DNA of 64,000 nucleotides from contig CAZYXU010000004.1 in assembly GCA_964650945.1 (NCBI GenBank), positions 6,829 to 70,828 of the forward strand, read 5' to 3'. This DNA is from JAXGPF01 sp964650945. GTDB taxonomy: Bacteria > Verrucomicrobiota > Kiritimatiellia > JAAZAB01. Of the stretch, positions 51,265 through 60,038 are shown piece after piece. A program made the translations under genes and the position numbers. Under the pieces are notes generated by a model. The model was not told the DNA's origin, did not search any database, and saw nothing but the letters and a program-made list of their open reading frames with translations. Each line of letters begins with the position of its first letter. The first letter of the stretch is position 1.

Positions 51265-52977
51265 TGGCCGCAACTGCCAGCCGCCGGCGGGGTGCGTTTG
51301 CCGGGAGATGAGATCGCGGCATTTGCCCGCGCCCAATCCGGCATCCGCCAGCCAGGCCGCATCCAGCGTCACCGGGTCGGCGCCGAGATTGCTGGCGGCC
51401 AGGATTATTTCTCCGCCGGCCGGCGCCGTGCGCAGGACTGCAAAAACCCGCGGCCCGTAATCCAATACGCGCTGGGAACCGCGCGGGTCAAACGCCGGTT
51501 GGCGGCTGCGGATGCGCAGGAGCCGCAGGATGGCATGGAAGGCGCGGCTGGGCAGTGAATGATGATCCGCCAGGGCCGGCTCAAGTTCCGGCAGGCTGAA
51601 TTTGCGGCGGTTGATGGCGCGCGCCTGACCGGTGGCGCGCACGCCCTCCAGATTATTGCGGTCGGCGAGCAAACTGTTGAAATACACCGCCGGCACGCCC
51701 TGCAATTCCAGCATGACCGTCTGGGAGCAGATAAACCGGGCCAACTGCCGTTCCTCATCAGCGGCGCCGGGTTCGGCGAGTGCGTCAAAATAGGTGATGT
51801 TCAACTCGTAGGGAACATCCTGTCCGGCCGGCGTCCGGCGGGTGGAAACCTGACCGCCCCGCCGGCGCACGTCTTCAACCAGTTTGTCAATCTCCGCCGG
51901 CGGCAATAAATCCTGCAGCGGGCGCACGCCGATGCCGTCATGCGAGGCGGTGAAATTCAGGAAAACGCATCCGGGGGGCGGCGGCGCGAGGGCGGCGGCC
52001 CAGGCGGACAAATGGCGGGCATCGCCGGCCAGCAGGGCGTGCAGCAGGAGCGGCGGCAGCGCAAATTGGTAGACCAGATGGGCTTCGTCCCCGGCGCCGA
52101 AATAACTGATGTTTTCCGCATGCGGCACGTTAGTCTCGGTCAGCAACCGCGCCCGCGGCGCGGCCAGGTCCAGCAGGTCGCGGAATAACTTGACCACCGC
52201 ATGGGTTTCCGGCAGGTGGATGCAGGACGTGCCGGGCTTTTTCCAGAGATAGGCGATGGCGTCCAAACGGATGATAGCGGCGCCCATGCTGATGTAAAAC
52301 AACAGCAAATCCAGAAATTCAAACAGGACATCCGGATTGGCGAAATTCAAGTCAAGCTGGTCGGCGCTGAAAGTTGTCCAGAGATGCTTCGGCCCGTGGC
52401 GGGTCTGCGCGGGGGTCAGCAGCGGCAGCGAACGCGGGCGGACGACCTGGCCGTAATCGGCCCCGGAATCGGCCTCGATGAAATAGCGGCAGGCCGGCGC
52501 CACCCCGGCGGTATAGTCCTGGAACCAGCCGCTTTGGCGCGAAACGTGGTTGAGCACCAGGTCGAACATTAATTGAAAATGCTCGCTCAGGCGGCGGACA
52601 TCGTCCCAGCCGCCCAGCTCCGGATTGACCTGGCGGTAATGGATGACGGAAAAACCGTCATCGGACGAATAAGGGAAAAACGGCAGAAGATGGATGGTCC
52701 GGAAGGCGCGGACAAAATGCCGGTCGGCGAATTTTTTCAGAATGCGCAAGGGCGGTGCGCCGGGCGCGCGCAGGACATCGGCATAGGCGATCAGGACGGC
52801 ATCGCGCTGGTCCGGGCCGGCGTCCGCCGGCGCCGCGCCCGCCGGGCCGACGCCGTAACGGCCGGGCAGCATGGCAAACCGCGCCAGGCAGGCGTCGGCC
52901 CGGTCGCCATAAAGTTGCCCCAAACGCCGCCGGACATGCGCCAGCGCCTGGTGAAAAAACGCGGGGTTATTGATCAT
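51235..52977 (-). CDS. GH13 subfamily 18 phosphorylase (glucosylglycerate or sucrose phosphorylase-like)
   Basis: A 580-aa cytosolic GH13 enzyme. The catalytic triad is readable: nucleophile Asp239 in IIRLDAIAYLWKKPGT, acid/base Glu281 in LLTETNVPHAENISYFG and Asp347 in NFTASHDGIGVRPL. LWKKPGT and ETNVPHxENISYFG are typical of GH13_18, whose members phosphorolyse sucrose, sucrose 6'-phosphate or glucosylglycerate with release of glucose 1-phosphate. The GpgS-like gene a few kilobases away makes glucosylglycerate phosphorylase the best inference. It follows the glycosyltransferase gene by 6 nt on the same strand. Confidence 0.88.
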   Translation of the reverse strand: MINNPAFFHQALAHVRRRLGQLYGDRADACLARFAMLPGRYGVGPAGAAPADAGPDQRDAVLIAYADVLRAPGAPPLRILKKFADRHFVRAFRTIHLLPFFPYSSDDGFSVIHYRQVNPELGGWDDVRRLSEHFQLMFDLVLNHVSRQSGWFQDYTAGVAPACRYFIEADSGADYGQVVRPRSLPLLTPAQTRHGPKHLWTTFSADQLDLNFANPDVLFEFLDLLLFYISMGAAIIRLDAIAYLWKKPGTSCIHLPETHAVVKLFRDLLDLAAPRARLLTETNVPHAENISYFGAGDEAHLVYQFALPPLLLHALLAGDARHLSAWAAALAPPPPGCVFLNFTASHDGIGVRPLQDLLPPAEIDKLVEDVRRRGGQVSTRRTPAGQDVPYELNITYFDALAEPGAADEERQLARFICSQTVMLELQGVPAVYFNSLLADRNNLEGVRATGQARAINRRKFSLPELEPALADHHSLPSRAFHAILRLLRIRSRQPAFDPRGSQRVLDYGPRVFAVLRTAPAGGEIILAASNLGADPVTLDAAWLADAGLGAGKCRDLISRQTHPAGGWQLRPLQTVWLVGA

Positions 52978-52983
52978 GGCGGG

Positions 52984-54243
52984 TTAATCCAGGCCGCGGA
53001 CATTGGTAATCAGGGTGCGCAGGCTGCGGCGCAACACGTCAAAGCTGTAATGCCGGGCGGCCACGGCGTAATTATGCTCGGCAATCGCCTGGCGGTAAGC
53101 GGGATTTTCCAACAGCCGTCGGACTTCCGCGACCACCTCCGCGGTCAGAAACCCCTCCATCACCGGCAGTTTAAAGCCGCGCGGTTCGATGTCGCGGCCG
53201 AAAATGGCGTAGCGATTGACCAATACCGGCTTCTTGAAATAGATCGCCTCGAGCAGCGCATTGCCGAAACCTTCGTAAATGCTGGGATAAGTGATCAGGT
53301 CGGCATGCGGATAAATATCCCAGAGCGTATACATCTTTTTGCCGATGCCGTTCAACTGCCGGATATCGCTGACGCGCGTGGCGAAAAACCGCAGGTCCAC
53401 GCCGGTCTGGCGGGCGTATTCCGCCAGCATGTTGTGGTATTCGTAACCTTCGTCGCCGGCCTCATGCGTGACCACCAGCTTGTAGCGGGGGTTGTTCAGC
53501 ATTTTCACCAGGGTGATGGCATGCTCAATGCCCTTGCGCGGCACGATGCGCGTGGGCTGCAGGATCAGGACGTCGCCGGGTAGCAGCCCCATTTCCGCGC
53601 GCAAATCGGTGGTGTAGGCATCCGCCGGCGCGGGCGGATTGGCGAAATCCAGCACGTTGGGGATCAGAATGGATGAGACGGCCTTGCGGCGCGCCAACTC
53701 CTCCTGGGCCGCATAGTTGATCACCACATGCTGCAAGGTTGGATCGCGCGGCGGGAAACACATATCGAGGTAATCCGGAGCGGCATTGACGGCATAGCGG
53801 TTGCGTTCCCAGTAAAAATCGTGGTGATGCGCGATGGCCGGCAGCGTGGTCTCCGCCAGCAATTCCGTGATGGCCAGGCCGAGCGGCAGGTGCATGGGAA
53901 TGCTGACCGCGTTTTCCAGGATTAAAATGTCAATTTCATAACGCCGGATGAATTCCCGCAGGGTTTGCTTCAGGTAGGCGGCCAGGACGTGGATGCGTTC
54001 GGTGACCAGCGGCGGCCGGGATTTCCGCCCCCAGATTTGCCCGTTAATCCAGGCGTTTTCCGGATGCGAAAACATGGCCTCCGGCACGCACAGGCTGACG
54101 GCGTCGGGATGATCCAGCCGGCCGGCGTACCAGAAACAGCGATGCTGGGACTCCTCCAGCATTTGCGCCCACTTCAAGGCCTCGAGCGAAACGCCATCGG
54201 TGCCGGCAAAACGCGTTGAGATGAACCCGATATTTTCAGACAT
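52984..54243 (-). CDS. GT4-family glycosyltransferase
   Basis: A 419-aa GT-B fold retaining glycosyltransferase. The N-terminal domain begins IGFISTRFAGTDGVSLEALKW (glycine-rich start), and the C-terminal domain has ILQPTRIVPRKGIEHAI (nucleotide-sugar site) and the EX7E motif in SIYEGFGNALLEAI. It has no membrane helix. It is first in a two-gene minus-strand operon with the GH13_18 phosphorylase, so it may build a glucosylglycerate derivative or the disaccharide the phosphorylase uses. Acceptor unknown. Confidence 0.85.
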   Translation of the reverse strand: MSENIGFISTRFAGTDGVSLEALKWAQMLEESQHRCFWYAGRLDHPDAVSLCVPEAMFSHPENAWINGQIWGRKSRPPLVTERIHVLAAYLKQTLREFIRRYEIDILILENAVSIPMHLPLGLAITELLAETTLPAIAHHHDFYWERNRYAVNAAPDYLDMCFPPRDPTLQHVVINYAAQEELARRKAVSSILIPNVLDFANPPAPADAYTTDLRAEMGLLPGDVLILQPTRIVPRKGIEHAITLVKMLNNPRYKLVVTHEAGDEGYEYHNMLAEYARQTGVDLRFFATRVSDIRQLNGIGKKMYTLWDIYPHADLITYPSIYEGFGNALLEAIYFKKPVLVNRYAIFGRDIEPRGFKLPVMEGFLTAEVVAEVRRLLENPAYRQAIAEHNYAVAARHYSFDVLRRSLRTLITNVRGLD

Positions 54244-54254
54244 GATGCGCAGCC

Positions 54255-54282
54255 TTGATCCGCGTGAGAATGTTCATAAAAT
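54255..54282 (+). promoter_or_regulatory. Candidate promoter for the M20-like/gpgS operon
   Basis: TTGATC (54255-54260) and TAAAAT (54277-54282), 16-nt spacer. It lies 175 nt before the M20-like start and faces the minus-strand promoter at 54310-54338, so the two would interfere if both are used. Confidence 0.3.
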
Positions 54283-54309
54283 ATCTGGACACCGCCATTA
54301 ATCTTTTTT

Positions 54310-54338
54310 ATTATGTATCAACTGAAACCAACCCGCAA
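54310..54338 (-). promoter_or_regulatory. Candidate promoter for the GT4/GH13_18 operon
   Basis: On the minus strand TTGCGG (54333-54338) and CATAAT (54310-54315) with a 17-nt spacer, about 65 nt upstream of the glycosyltransferase start, in the only AT-rich patch of the divergent region. Confidence 0.4.
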
Positions 54339-54456
54339 GGTTTTTTGCGCCAACCAGCAATTTTAACTGTTTCTGTAAAACCACGGACCCGCCCGCACCG
54401 GACGGGGGCCCGCCGGGAAAAATGCAAAACACCGCGCCAGCACAACGGATATCCGC

Positions 54457-55650
54457 ATGCCAACCAATTTCAACGCGGCCAATCTGGACGAACTGCTGGC
54501 GCAACTGCCGCGCCTGCGCAAGGCGGCTGCGGAAATGCAGGACATCATCCTGGCCAACCTGGTGATGCTCAGCGAGATCAGCGCGCCGGCGGGGGAAGAA
54601 CAGGCGCGGATGGAGCTGTGGCTGCAGCGCCTGGCGGAAAACGGCGCCCAGAACTGTTCCCGGGACGAAATGGGCAACGGCTGCGGCATGCTGCCGGGAC
54701 GGACCGGCCAACGGACCATCCTGCTCGCAACCAACGCGGACACCCTGCCGACGGAAGAATCCGAGCGCGGGATTGAAGTCAAAGCGGACCGCGTGGTCGG
54801 GCCGTTTGTCGGCGACAACGGCCCGGCGCTGGCGGCCTTGTTGTCATTGCCGGTATTCATGGACCGCCTGGGACTGCGCCTGCAATCCGATCTGGCGCTG
54901 ATGGGTGCGGCGCGTTCGCTGGGCCGGCACAACCTGGAAGGAGTGCGCTTCTTCCTGAGCAACACCCGCCTGCCGGTGCAGACCGGCCTGTGGCTGGAGG
55001 GCGTGCAGTTTGGGCGGTTGAATTACAGTTGCCTGGGGTTGTTCCGCGGCGAGATCGTCTGCCGGGTTCCGGACGATTACAAGTGGATGCAGTTTGGGGC
55101 CACCGGCTCGATTCTGCCGATGAACGACGTGATTACGCGCATCAGCCAAATCGCCCTGCCGCGGCTGCCGTCCGCCAGCATCATCCTGGGCTCGATCAAC
55201 GGCGGCGTGGATTACCAGAATATCGCCAAGCAAACCCGCCTGCGGTTTGAGGTGCGCGGCGAATCGGCGGAATTGACCCAGACCGTGCGCCGCCAGATTC
55301 AGGACATTGTGGACGCCGCCGCCGCCCGGTCGGGGATGTCCATTACCTTGCGCGAGGCGGCGTCACGCCGGCCGGGCGGCCTGGAAATCGCCCATCCGCT
55401 GGTGCGCAACGCGCGGGCCATCATCACGGCGCTGGGGGTGCAACCGATGATGTATCCCACCACCACGGCCCTGTCGGCTTTCGTGGACGCTCAAATCCCG
55501 GCCGTCACCCTGGGGTTCACCTCCGGTGAGCGCGAGGATGAACTGGGTGAAATGGGCGAATGGGTGAGCATCCCCGACATGTTTGCCGGGATGGCGCAAC
55601 TGGCGGCCATGCTGGCGGCCATTGATGGAGGTTTTGACCATGCCGGCTAA
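54457..55650 (+). CDS. M20/M42 peptidase-fold protein lacking metal ligands
   Basis: A 397-aa protein with the overall M20/M42 layout, but the metal positions are not conserved. The HxD site reads LLATNADTLP (Asn for His), the bridging Asp site reads VGPFVGDNGPALAALL, the Glu-Glu region reads ALMGAARSLGRHNL, and near the end GEMGEWVSIPDM stands where peptidases have HSxxEWV. It is therefore probably not a peptidase. The gene leads the plus-strand operon and overlaps gpgS by 11 nt. It may be a binding or structural partner in the solute pathway. Confidence 0.7.
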   Translation: MPTNFNAANLDELLAQLPRLRKAAAEMQDIILANLVMLSEISAPAGEEQARMELWLQRLAENGAQNCSRDEMGNGCGMLPGRTGQRTILLATNADTLPTEESERGIEVKADRVVGPFVGDNGPALAALLSLPVFMDRLGLRLQSDLALMGAARSLGRHNLEGVRFFLSNTRLPVQTGLWLEGVQFGRLNYSCLGLFRGEIVCRVPDDYKWMQFGATGSILPMNDVITRISQIALPRLPSASIILGSINGGVDYQNIAKQTRLRFEVRGESAELTQTVRRQIQDIVDAAAARSGMSITLREAASRRPGGLEIAHPLVRNARAIITALGVQPMMYPTTTALSAFVDAQIPAVTLGFTSGEREDELGEMGEWVSIPDMFAGMAQLAAMLAAIDGGFDHAG

Positions 55651-56713
55651 AAAAAATACCCGCGTCCCGGCGCCGCCGCGTCCCGGTCAAAAATCACATC
55701 CCCGGCCGGTTGATTCCGCCGCCCTGAATGCCTGGGTGAAAACCAATACCTTCCATCACGCGCAATTCGCCGACATCCGCCGGCTGGTGGAGCAAAAAGA
55801 GCGCCAGGGATTGCGCATCTCGCTGTGCATCCCCACGCTCAACGAGGAGAAAACCATCGGCAAAGAAGTGGTGATTTTCAAGTCGGAGCTGATGACCCGC
55901 TTCCCGCTGCTGGACGAAATCGCCGTGATTGATTCCGGTTCCGCCGACCGCACCTGCGAAGTGGCCGCGGCGTTTGGCGCCGATGTTTACAGCGCCGCGG
56001 AAATTCTGCCCGAAACCGGGGTGCGCCGGGGCAAGGGCGAAAACCTTTGGAAAGCCATTTACCAGTTGCGCGGCGATGTGATTGTCTACGTGGACGCCGA
56101 CATCAAAAACATCCACGCCCGTTTTGTATACGGCCTGCTGGGCCCATTGCTGGCCGACCCGGCCATCAAATACGTTAAGGCCTTTTACGACCGGCCGCTG
56201 GCATTCTCGAAGGGGGTGCGGGTCTCCGGCGGCGGGCGGGTGACGGAAATCCTGATCCGGCCGCTGTTTTCGCTGTTTTTCCCGGAGTTGACGGCGATCA
56301 TCCAGCCGCTTTCCGGCGAATACGCTGTGCGGCGCGAGGTCTTGGAAAGCATCCCGTTCCCCATCGGCTACGGCGTGGAAACTTCACACTTGATTGACGT
56401 CTACGATCGCTGGGGCCTGCCCGCATTTGCGCAGACTGACCTGGACCAGCGCATCCACCGCAACCAGAGCACCCGCGACCTGGGCAAGATGGCGTTTGGC
56501 ATTCTGCAAACGTTTTTGAAGCGGGCGGCCGCCATGGGCGTTCTGGACAAATTGCCGGCGATGCACCGGCAGTTGCGGCAATTCGTCGCCCAGGACGATG
56601 TTTTCGCCCAGGTCGAGCAGCAGATCGTGGAGGAGGAACGGCCGCCCATGCTGGAAATTCCCGCCTACCGCCGGAAATTCGGGGCGCCGCCCCCCGACGC
56701 AGCGCCGGGTTAA
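55640..56713 (+). CDS. gpgS: Glucosyl-3-phosphoglycerate synthase-like GT-A enzyme
   Basis: A 357-aa cytosolic retaining GT-A enzyme resembling GpgS (GT81), which joins NDP-glucose and 3-phosphoglycerate. Seen are ISLCIPTLNEEKTIGKEV, AVIDSGSADRTCEVAAAFG, the GKGENLWKAI loop, the metal-binding DAD of YVDADIKN (Asp152, Asp154), QPLSGEYAVRR and the GYGVETSHLIDVYDRWG motif near the active site. GGAGG is 8 nt before the ATG at 55640, inside the end of the M20-like gene. It is the committed step of the inferred glucosylglycerate pathway; a mannosyl-3-phosphoglycerate synthase variant is possible. Confidence 0.8.
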   Translation: MPAKKNTRVPAPPRPGQKSHPRPVDSAALNAWVKTNTFHHAQFADIRRLVEQKERQGLRISLCIPTLNEEKTIGKEVVIFKSELMTRFPLLDEIAVIDSGSADRTCEVAAAFGADVYSAAEILPETGVRRGKGENLWKAIYQLRGDVIVYVDADIKNIHARFVYGLLGPLLADPAIKYVKAFYDRPLAFSKGVRVSGGGRVTEILIRPLFSLFFPELTAIIQPLSGEYAVRREVLESIPFPIGYGVETSHLIDVYDRWGLPAFAQTDLDQRIHRNQSTRDLGKMAFGILQTFLKRAAAMGVLDKLPAMHRQLRQFVAQDDVFAQVEQQIVEEERPPMLEIPAYRRKFGAPPPDAAPG

Positions 56714-56717
56714 AGGC

Positions 56718-58178
56718 ATGCGCATCGCCATTATTCATTACCATCTGCAACCCGGCGGAGTCACACGGGTGATCGAGCATGCCGCGCGCGCGCTCACGGC
56801 GCGGGGCGTCCGTGTAGCGCTGCTGGCCGGGGCGCCGCCGGCCGGCCGGGTTTTTGCGGAATTCCCAACCGCGGCGCTGCCGGGATTGTTTTACCATGCC
56901 GGTTCCGGCCGGCCGGCGGAACTGGCGCGGCAGATGCGGCTGGCGGCACGGCGTCTCTTGGGCGGCCCGCCGGATGTCTGGCACATCCACAACCATGCCC
57001 TGGGCAAGAATCCCGCGCTGACGGCGGCCGTCGGTATCCTGGCGGCGGACGGCGCGCGGCTGCTGTTGCAAATCCACGATTTCGCCGAAGACGGCCGGCC
57101 GGCGGAATTCCGGCGGCTGGCGCGGCGCCTGGGCGGTGACGATCCCCGCCAACTGGCACGGGCGCTTTATCCGCAAAACGCCCGCGTCCATTACGCGGTC
57201 TTGAACAATCGCGATGCCGCTTTCCTGGCGCGCGCCGGCATGCCGACCGCGCGCCTGCATCTCCTGCCCAACCCCGTGGCCGCCCCCGCCGCTCCTGACG
57301 CGGCCGGCGACCCGAACGCCGGCAAACTCTGGCTGTACCCCACCCGCGCCATCCGCCGTAAAAACCTCGGCGAATTTCTGATGCTGGCGGCCCAGGCAAA
57401 GCCTGGCAACCGGTTTGCCGTAACCCTGGCGCCGGACAGTCCCGCCGCTCGCCCGGCATATGACGCCTGGGTGCGGCTGGCGAAAAAATTGAAACTGCCG
57501 GTGGAATTCGAGGCCGGCCGGCGGCCCGGGGCGGATTTACACGCCCTGATGGCCGCCGCGGCCGCGGCCATCACGACCAGCGTAGGCGAGGGATTCGGCA
57601 TGGCCTTTCTGGAACCATGGCTGTCCGGTTGCCCGGTGGCCGGACGCGACCTGCCGGAGGTGACGGATATGTTCAAGGCCGACGGGTTGGATTTGTCCGG
57701 CCTGTATCAACGCCTGGACATCCCGGCGGAATGGATCAGTCTGCCGGCCTTGCGCCGGCGCATCCAGGCCGGCCTGCGCGGCCTGCATGCGGCTTACGGT
57801 CGCACTGCCGCCGGGCGCGACACGGAAGCGGCCATGGCCGCCGCGGTCCGCCACGGCTGCGTGGATTTCGCCCGGCTGGATGAAGCGATGCAGATCCGGG
57901 TGATCCGCCGGCTGACCGCCGGCAAAATCACGGCGCAGGACATCACGCTGGCGCCGGATTTTTTCCGGCATGACCCGCGCCGGAACTGCCGCCGGATCGC
58001 CCACAACCGGCGGATTATCCAACGCAAATACAACATCGCCGCATACGGCCAACGCCTGATGAACATTTACACCGCGCTGGCGGCGGCACCCGGCGGCGGC
58101 GCCGATGCGGAAGTTGCGCTGGAGCGCCTGCTGGATGATTTTCTCGCGCCGGAACGGTTTTGCCTTTTACGCACATGA
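56718..58178 (+). CDS. GT4-like glycosyltransferase with C-terminal extension
   Basis: A 486-aa GT-B protein. The start RIAIIHYHLQPGGVTRVIEHAARAL is a classic GT4 N-terminus; the acceptor domain continues to VHYAVLNNRDAAFLARAG; the donor site shows LWLYPTRAIRRKNLGEFLMLA and EX7E in VGEGFGMAFLEPWLSG. A further ~110 residues after the GT domain (RQNxRIIQRKYN-type helical tail) are unassigned. The ATG is 4 nt after gpgS and the stop overlaps the HAD gene. It might extend glucosylglycerate to a larger solute such as mannosylglucosylglycerate, by analogy with known pathways. Confidence 0.8.
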   Translation: MRIAIIHYHLQPGGVTRVIEHAARALTARGVRVALLAGAPPAGRVFAEFPTAALPGLFYHAGSGRPAELARQMRLAARRLLGGPPDVWHIHNHALGKNPALTAAVGILAADGARLLLQIHDFAEDGRPAEFRRLARRLGGDDPRQLARALYPQNARVHYAVLNNRDAAFLARAGMPTARLHLLPNPVAAPAAPDAAGDPNAGKLWLYPTRAIRRKNLGEFLMLAAQAKPGNRFAVTLAPDSPAARPAYDAWVRLAKKLKLPVEFEAGRRPGADLHALMAAAAAAITTSVGEGFGMAFLEPWLSGCPVAGRDLPEVTDMFKADGLDLSGLYQRLDIPAEWISLPALRRRIQAGLRGLHAAYGRTAAGRDTEAAMAAAVRHGCVDFARLDEAMQIRVIRRLTAGKITAQDITLAPDFFRHDPRRNCRRIAHNRRIIQRKYNIAAYGQRLMNIYTALAAAPGGGADAEVALERLLDDFLAPERFCLLRT

Positions 58179-59077
58179 TAGAACGCCAAACATTAATCGC
58201 CGCCATAAAAAAGCTGTCGCACCCCATGCGCCCGACCCCGCCGGCGCCGGCAGTCGCGGTCCGCCGCCCAAAGCTGGCCGGCATCCGCGCAGTGCTTTTT
58301 GACGTTTACGGCACGCTGCTGCAGTCGGGCAGCGGCGAGATCGGCCTGGCTGATGCCGGCGCGGCGGCCCGCGCAGCAGGATTCCGCGCCGCCCTGGCGG
58401 CCGCCGGCATTCCCTGCCGCGGCGGCGGTGGAGCCGCCGGCGCGGCGGCCATGACCGACGTCATCCGCCGGGCGCATGCCGCCGCGCGCGCCGCCGGAGT
58501 TGCCTGGCCCGAGGTGGATATTGAAAAAATCTGGCGGACCACTCTGGCGGCGCTGCAGGAATCCGGATTGGCGCCGGCAAAGGTTCCGGCCGGAAAAATC
58601 CGGCGCGCGGCCGTGGAATTTGAAGGACGCATCAACCCGGTCTGGCCCATGCCCGGCTTCCCGGAATGCCTGACGCCGCTGCGGAAACAGGGCCTCAAGT
58701 TGGGCATCGTCTCCAACGCCCAGTTTTTCACCCCGCTCCTATTCCCGGCGCTCACCGGCCGGGAATTGCCGGAAATGGGATTCGATCCGGAGGCCTGCGC
58801 CTGGTCGTTCCAGCACGGCATCGCCAAGCCGGCGCCGGACCTGTTCCAAGCCGCCTTGCGGCCATGGCGGGAAAAATACGGCATCGCGCCGGGCACAGTC
58901 CTGGCCGTCGGCAACGACCGGTTGAACGACGTGGCGGCCGCCGCGGCTTGCGGCTGCCGCACGGCGCTATTCGCCGGAGACGCGCGCTCTCTGCGCCGGC
59001 GCGAAGACGACGAGCGTTGCGCCGGCGTTAAGCCCGATTGGATCATCACCGACCTGCGGCAATTGCAAATAAACTGA
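58175..59077 (+). CDS. HAD-superfamily hydrolase
   Basis: A 300-aa HAD protein. Motif I is VLFDVYGTLLQ (nucleophile Asp, with Tyr two residues on, where phosphatases commonly have Asp), motif II GIVSNA, motif III Lys in AKPAPDLFQAAL and motif IV VGNDRLNDVAAAAACG. An Ala/Gly-rich cap domain lies between I and II. Context suggests it dephosphorylates glucosyl-3-phosphoglycerate, but the DxY motif I is also found in haloacid dehalogenases, so the assignment is tentative. The ATGA overlap with the upstream GT gene shows coupling. Confidence 0.82.
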   Translation: MIERQTLIAAIKKLSHPMRPTPPAPAVAVRRPKLAGIRAVLFDVYGTLLQSGSGEIGLADAGAAARAAGFRAALAAAGIPCRGGGGAAGAAAMTDVIRRAHAAARAAGVAWPEVDIEKIWRTTLAALQESGLAPAKVPAGKIRRAAVEFEGRINPVWPMPGFPECLTPLRKQGLKLGIVSNAQFFTPLLFPALTGRELPEMGFDPEACAWSFQHGIAKPAPDLFQAALRPWREKYGIAPGTVLAVGNDRLNDVAAAAACGCRTALFAGDARSLRRREDDERCAGVKPDWIITDLRQLQIN

Positions 59078-59095
59078 TCCGTCCTGCGCCATTCC

Positions 59096-59701
59096 TCAGG
59101 GCGCCGCCGGCAAAACAGCCAACTGCCGCAACCCGTTCACCACCATCTCCACCGAAATGACCGCCAGCATCAGACCCATCAGCCGCTCGAAAGCCATGAG
59201 CACCCGCGCGCCCAGCACCCGGTAAATCAGCCCGGAAGCCACCAGCACAACGGTGCCCAGCAGCCAGGCCGCCAGCAGCGCGGCCATCACCCCCGCAAAT
59301 TCCCGGCCGCCGCGGGCCGACCACAAGGTCACCGTCGTGATGGCCGACGGACCGGCGATCAAAGGGATGGCCAGCGGCACGATGAAAGGCTCCGACTGCG
59401 TATCCGTCTTGAACAGGTCTTCCACTCCCTTGAAAATCATGCTCAGCGCAATCAGGAACAGGATGATGCCGCCGGCCAGGCTCAACGACGAGACCGACAC
59501 ATGCAACAGCCCCAGCAGGCGCCGGCCTTGAAACAAAAACAGGAGCAGGACGCCCAGCCCGATCAGCGACTCCCGCAGGATGATCCGCCGCCGGCGCTCC
59601 GGCGCCACCGTCCGCAATACGCTCAAAAACAGCGGGACGTTGCCCAATGGGTCCAAAACTATGAAAAACAAAACCGCCGTCGCCAGAATTTCACGCCACA
59701 T
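59096..59701 (-). CDS. MarC-family integral membrane protein
   Basis: A 201-aa protein with six predicted membrane helices. MarC features visible are LFFIVLDPLGNVPLFLSVL near the start, SLSLAGGIILFLIALSMIF and FIVPLAIPLIAGPSAITTV. The function of the family is unsettled; despite the name it is not shown to cause antibiotic resistance. It converges on the HAD gene with 18 nt between stops and is monocistronic. Confidence 0.92.
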   Translation of the reverse strand: MWREILATAVLFFIVLDPLGNVPLFLSVLRTVAPERRRRIILRESLIGLGVLLLFLFQGRRLLGLLHVSVSSLSLAGGIILFLIALSMIFKGVEDLFKTDTQSEPFIVPLAIPLIAGPSAITTVTLWSARGGREFAGVMAALLAAWLLGTVVLVASGLIYRVLGARVLMAFERLMGLMLAVISVEMVVNGLRQLAVLPAAP

Positions 59702-59852
59702 GCCGCACCCCCCTGAAATTACATCGTGAAAATATCATACCCGCCGGCGGATGGCAAAGCAAATTCCGGCGGAGGGGACCCGCCGGCATGGTTCACCATC
59801 GGAATCTTGACCGCCCCGGCCGCCCGCCGCCGCGTGGAATATTTTTGATTGA

Positions 59853-59879
59853 GCGCGTTTTATGCTTGATCAAACGCGC
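59853..59879. promoter_or_regulatory. Inverted repeat overlapping the tRNA-Ser promoter -35
   Basis: GCGCGTTT (59853-59860) and AAACGCGC (59872-59879) form a perfect 8-bp inverted repeat with an 11-nt centre that contains the -35 hexamer TTGATC. Confidence 0.4.
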
Positions 59880-59895
59880 ACGCCCGGCATATGAT
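59866..59895 (+). promoter_or_regulatory. Candidate promoter of tRNA-Ser
   Basis: TTGATC (59866-59871) and TATGAT (59890-59895), 18-nt spacer, 21 nt before the tRNA. Confidence 0.5.
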
Positions 59896-59916
59896 GCGCG
59901 CGTCAAATCAAACTCT

Positions 59917-60010
59917 GGAGAGGTGGCTGAGTGGTTGAAAGCAGCGGTTTGCTAAACCGCCGTACTGGTAATAACCGGTACCGGGGGTTCAAATCCCCCC
60001 CTCTCCGCCA
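59917..60010 (+). tRNA. tRNA-Ser (anticodon GCT)
   Basis: A complete class II tRNA: acceptor GGAGAGG pairs with CCTCTCC, followed by discriminator G and an encoded CCA (60008-60010). The D region (GTGGCTGAGTGGTTGAAAG), the anticodon stem-loop GCGGTTTGCTAAACCGC with anticodon GCT, a long variable arm and the T arm GGGGGTTCAAATCCCCC are all present. The long variable arm and anticodon fix it as serine for AGC/AGT codons. Confidence 0.97.
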
Positions 60011-60038
60011 TGCGACCCGGCCGGCCGGGCAGGGCATT

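Noticed and set aside
59931..60038. N-terminal extension of the cupin/AraC regulator
   Set aside because: Would be translated from within the tRNA-Ser sequence.
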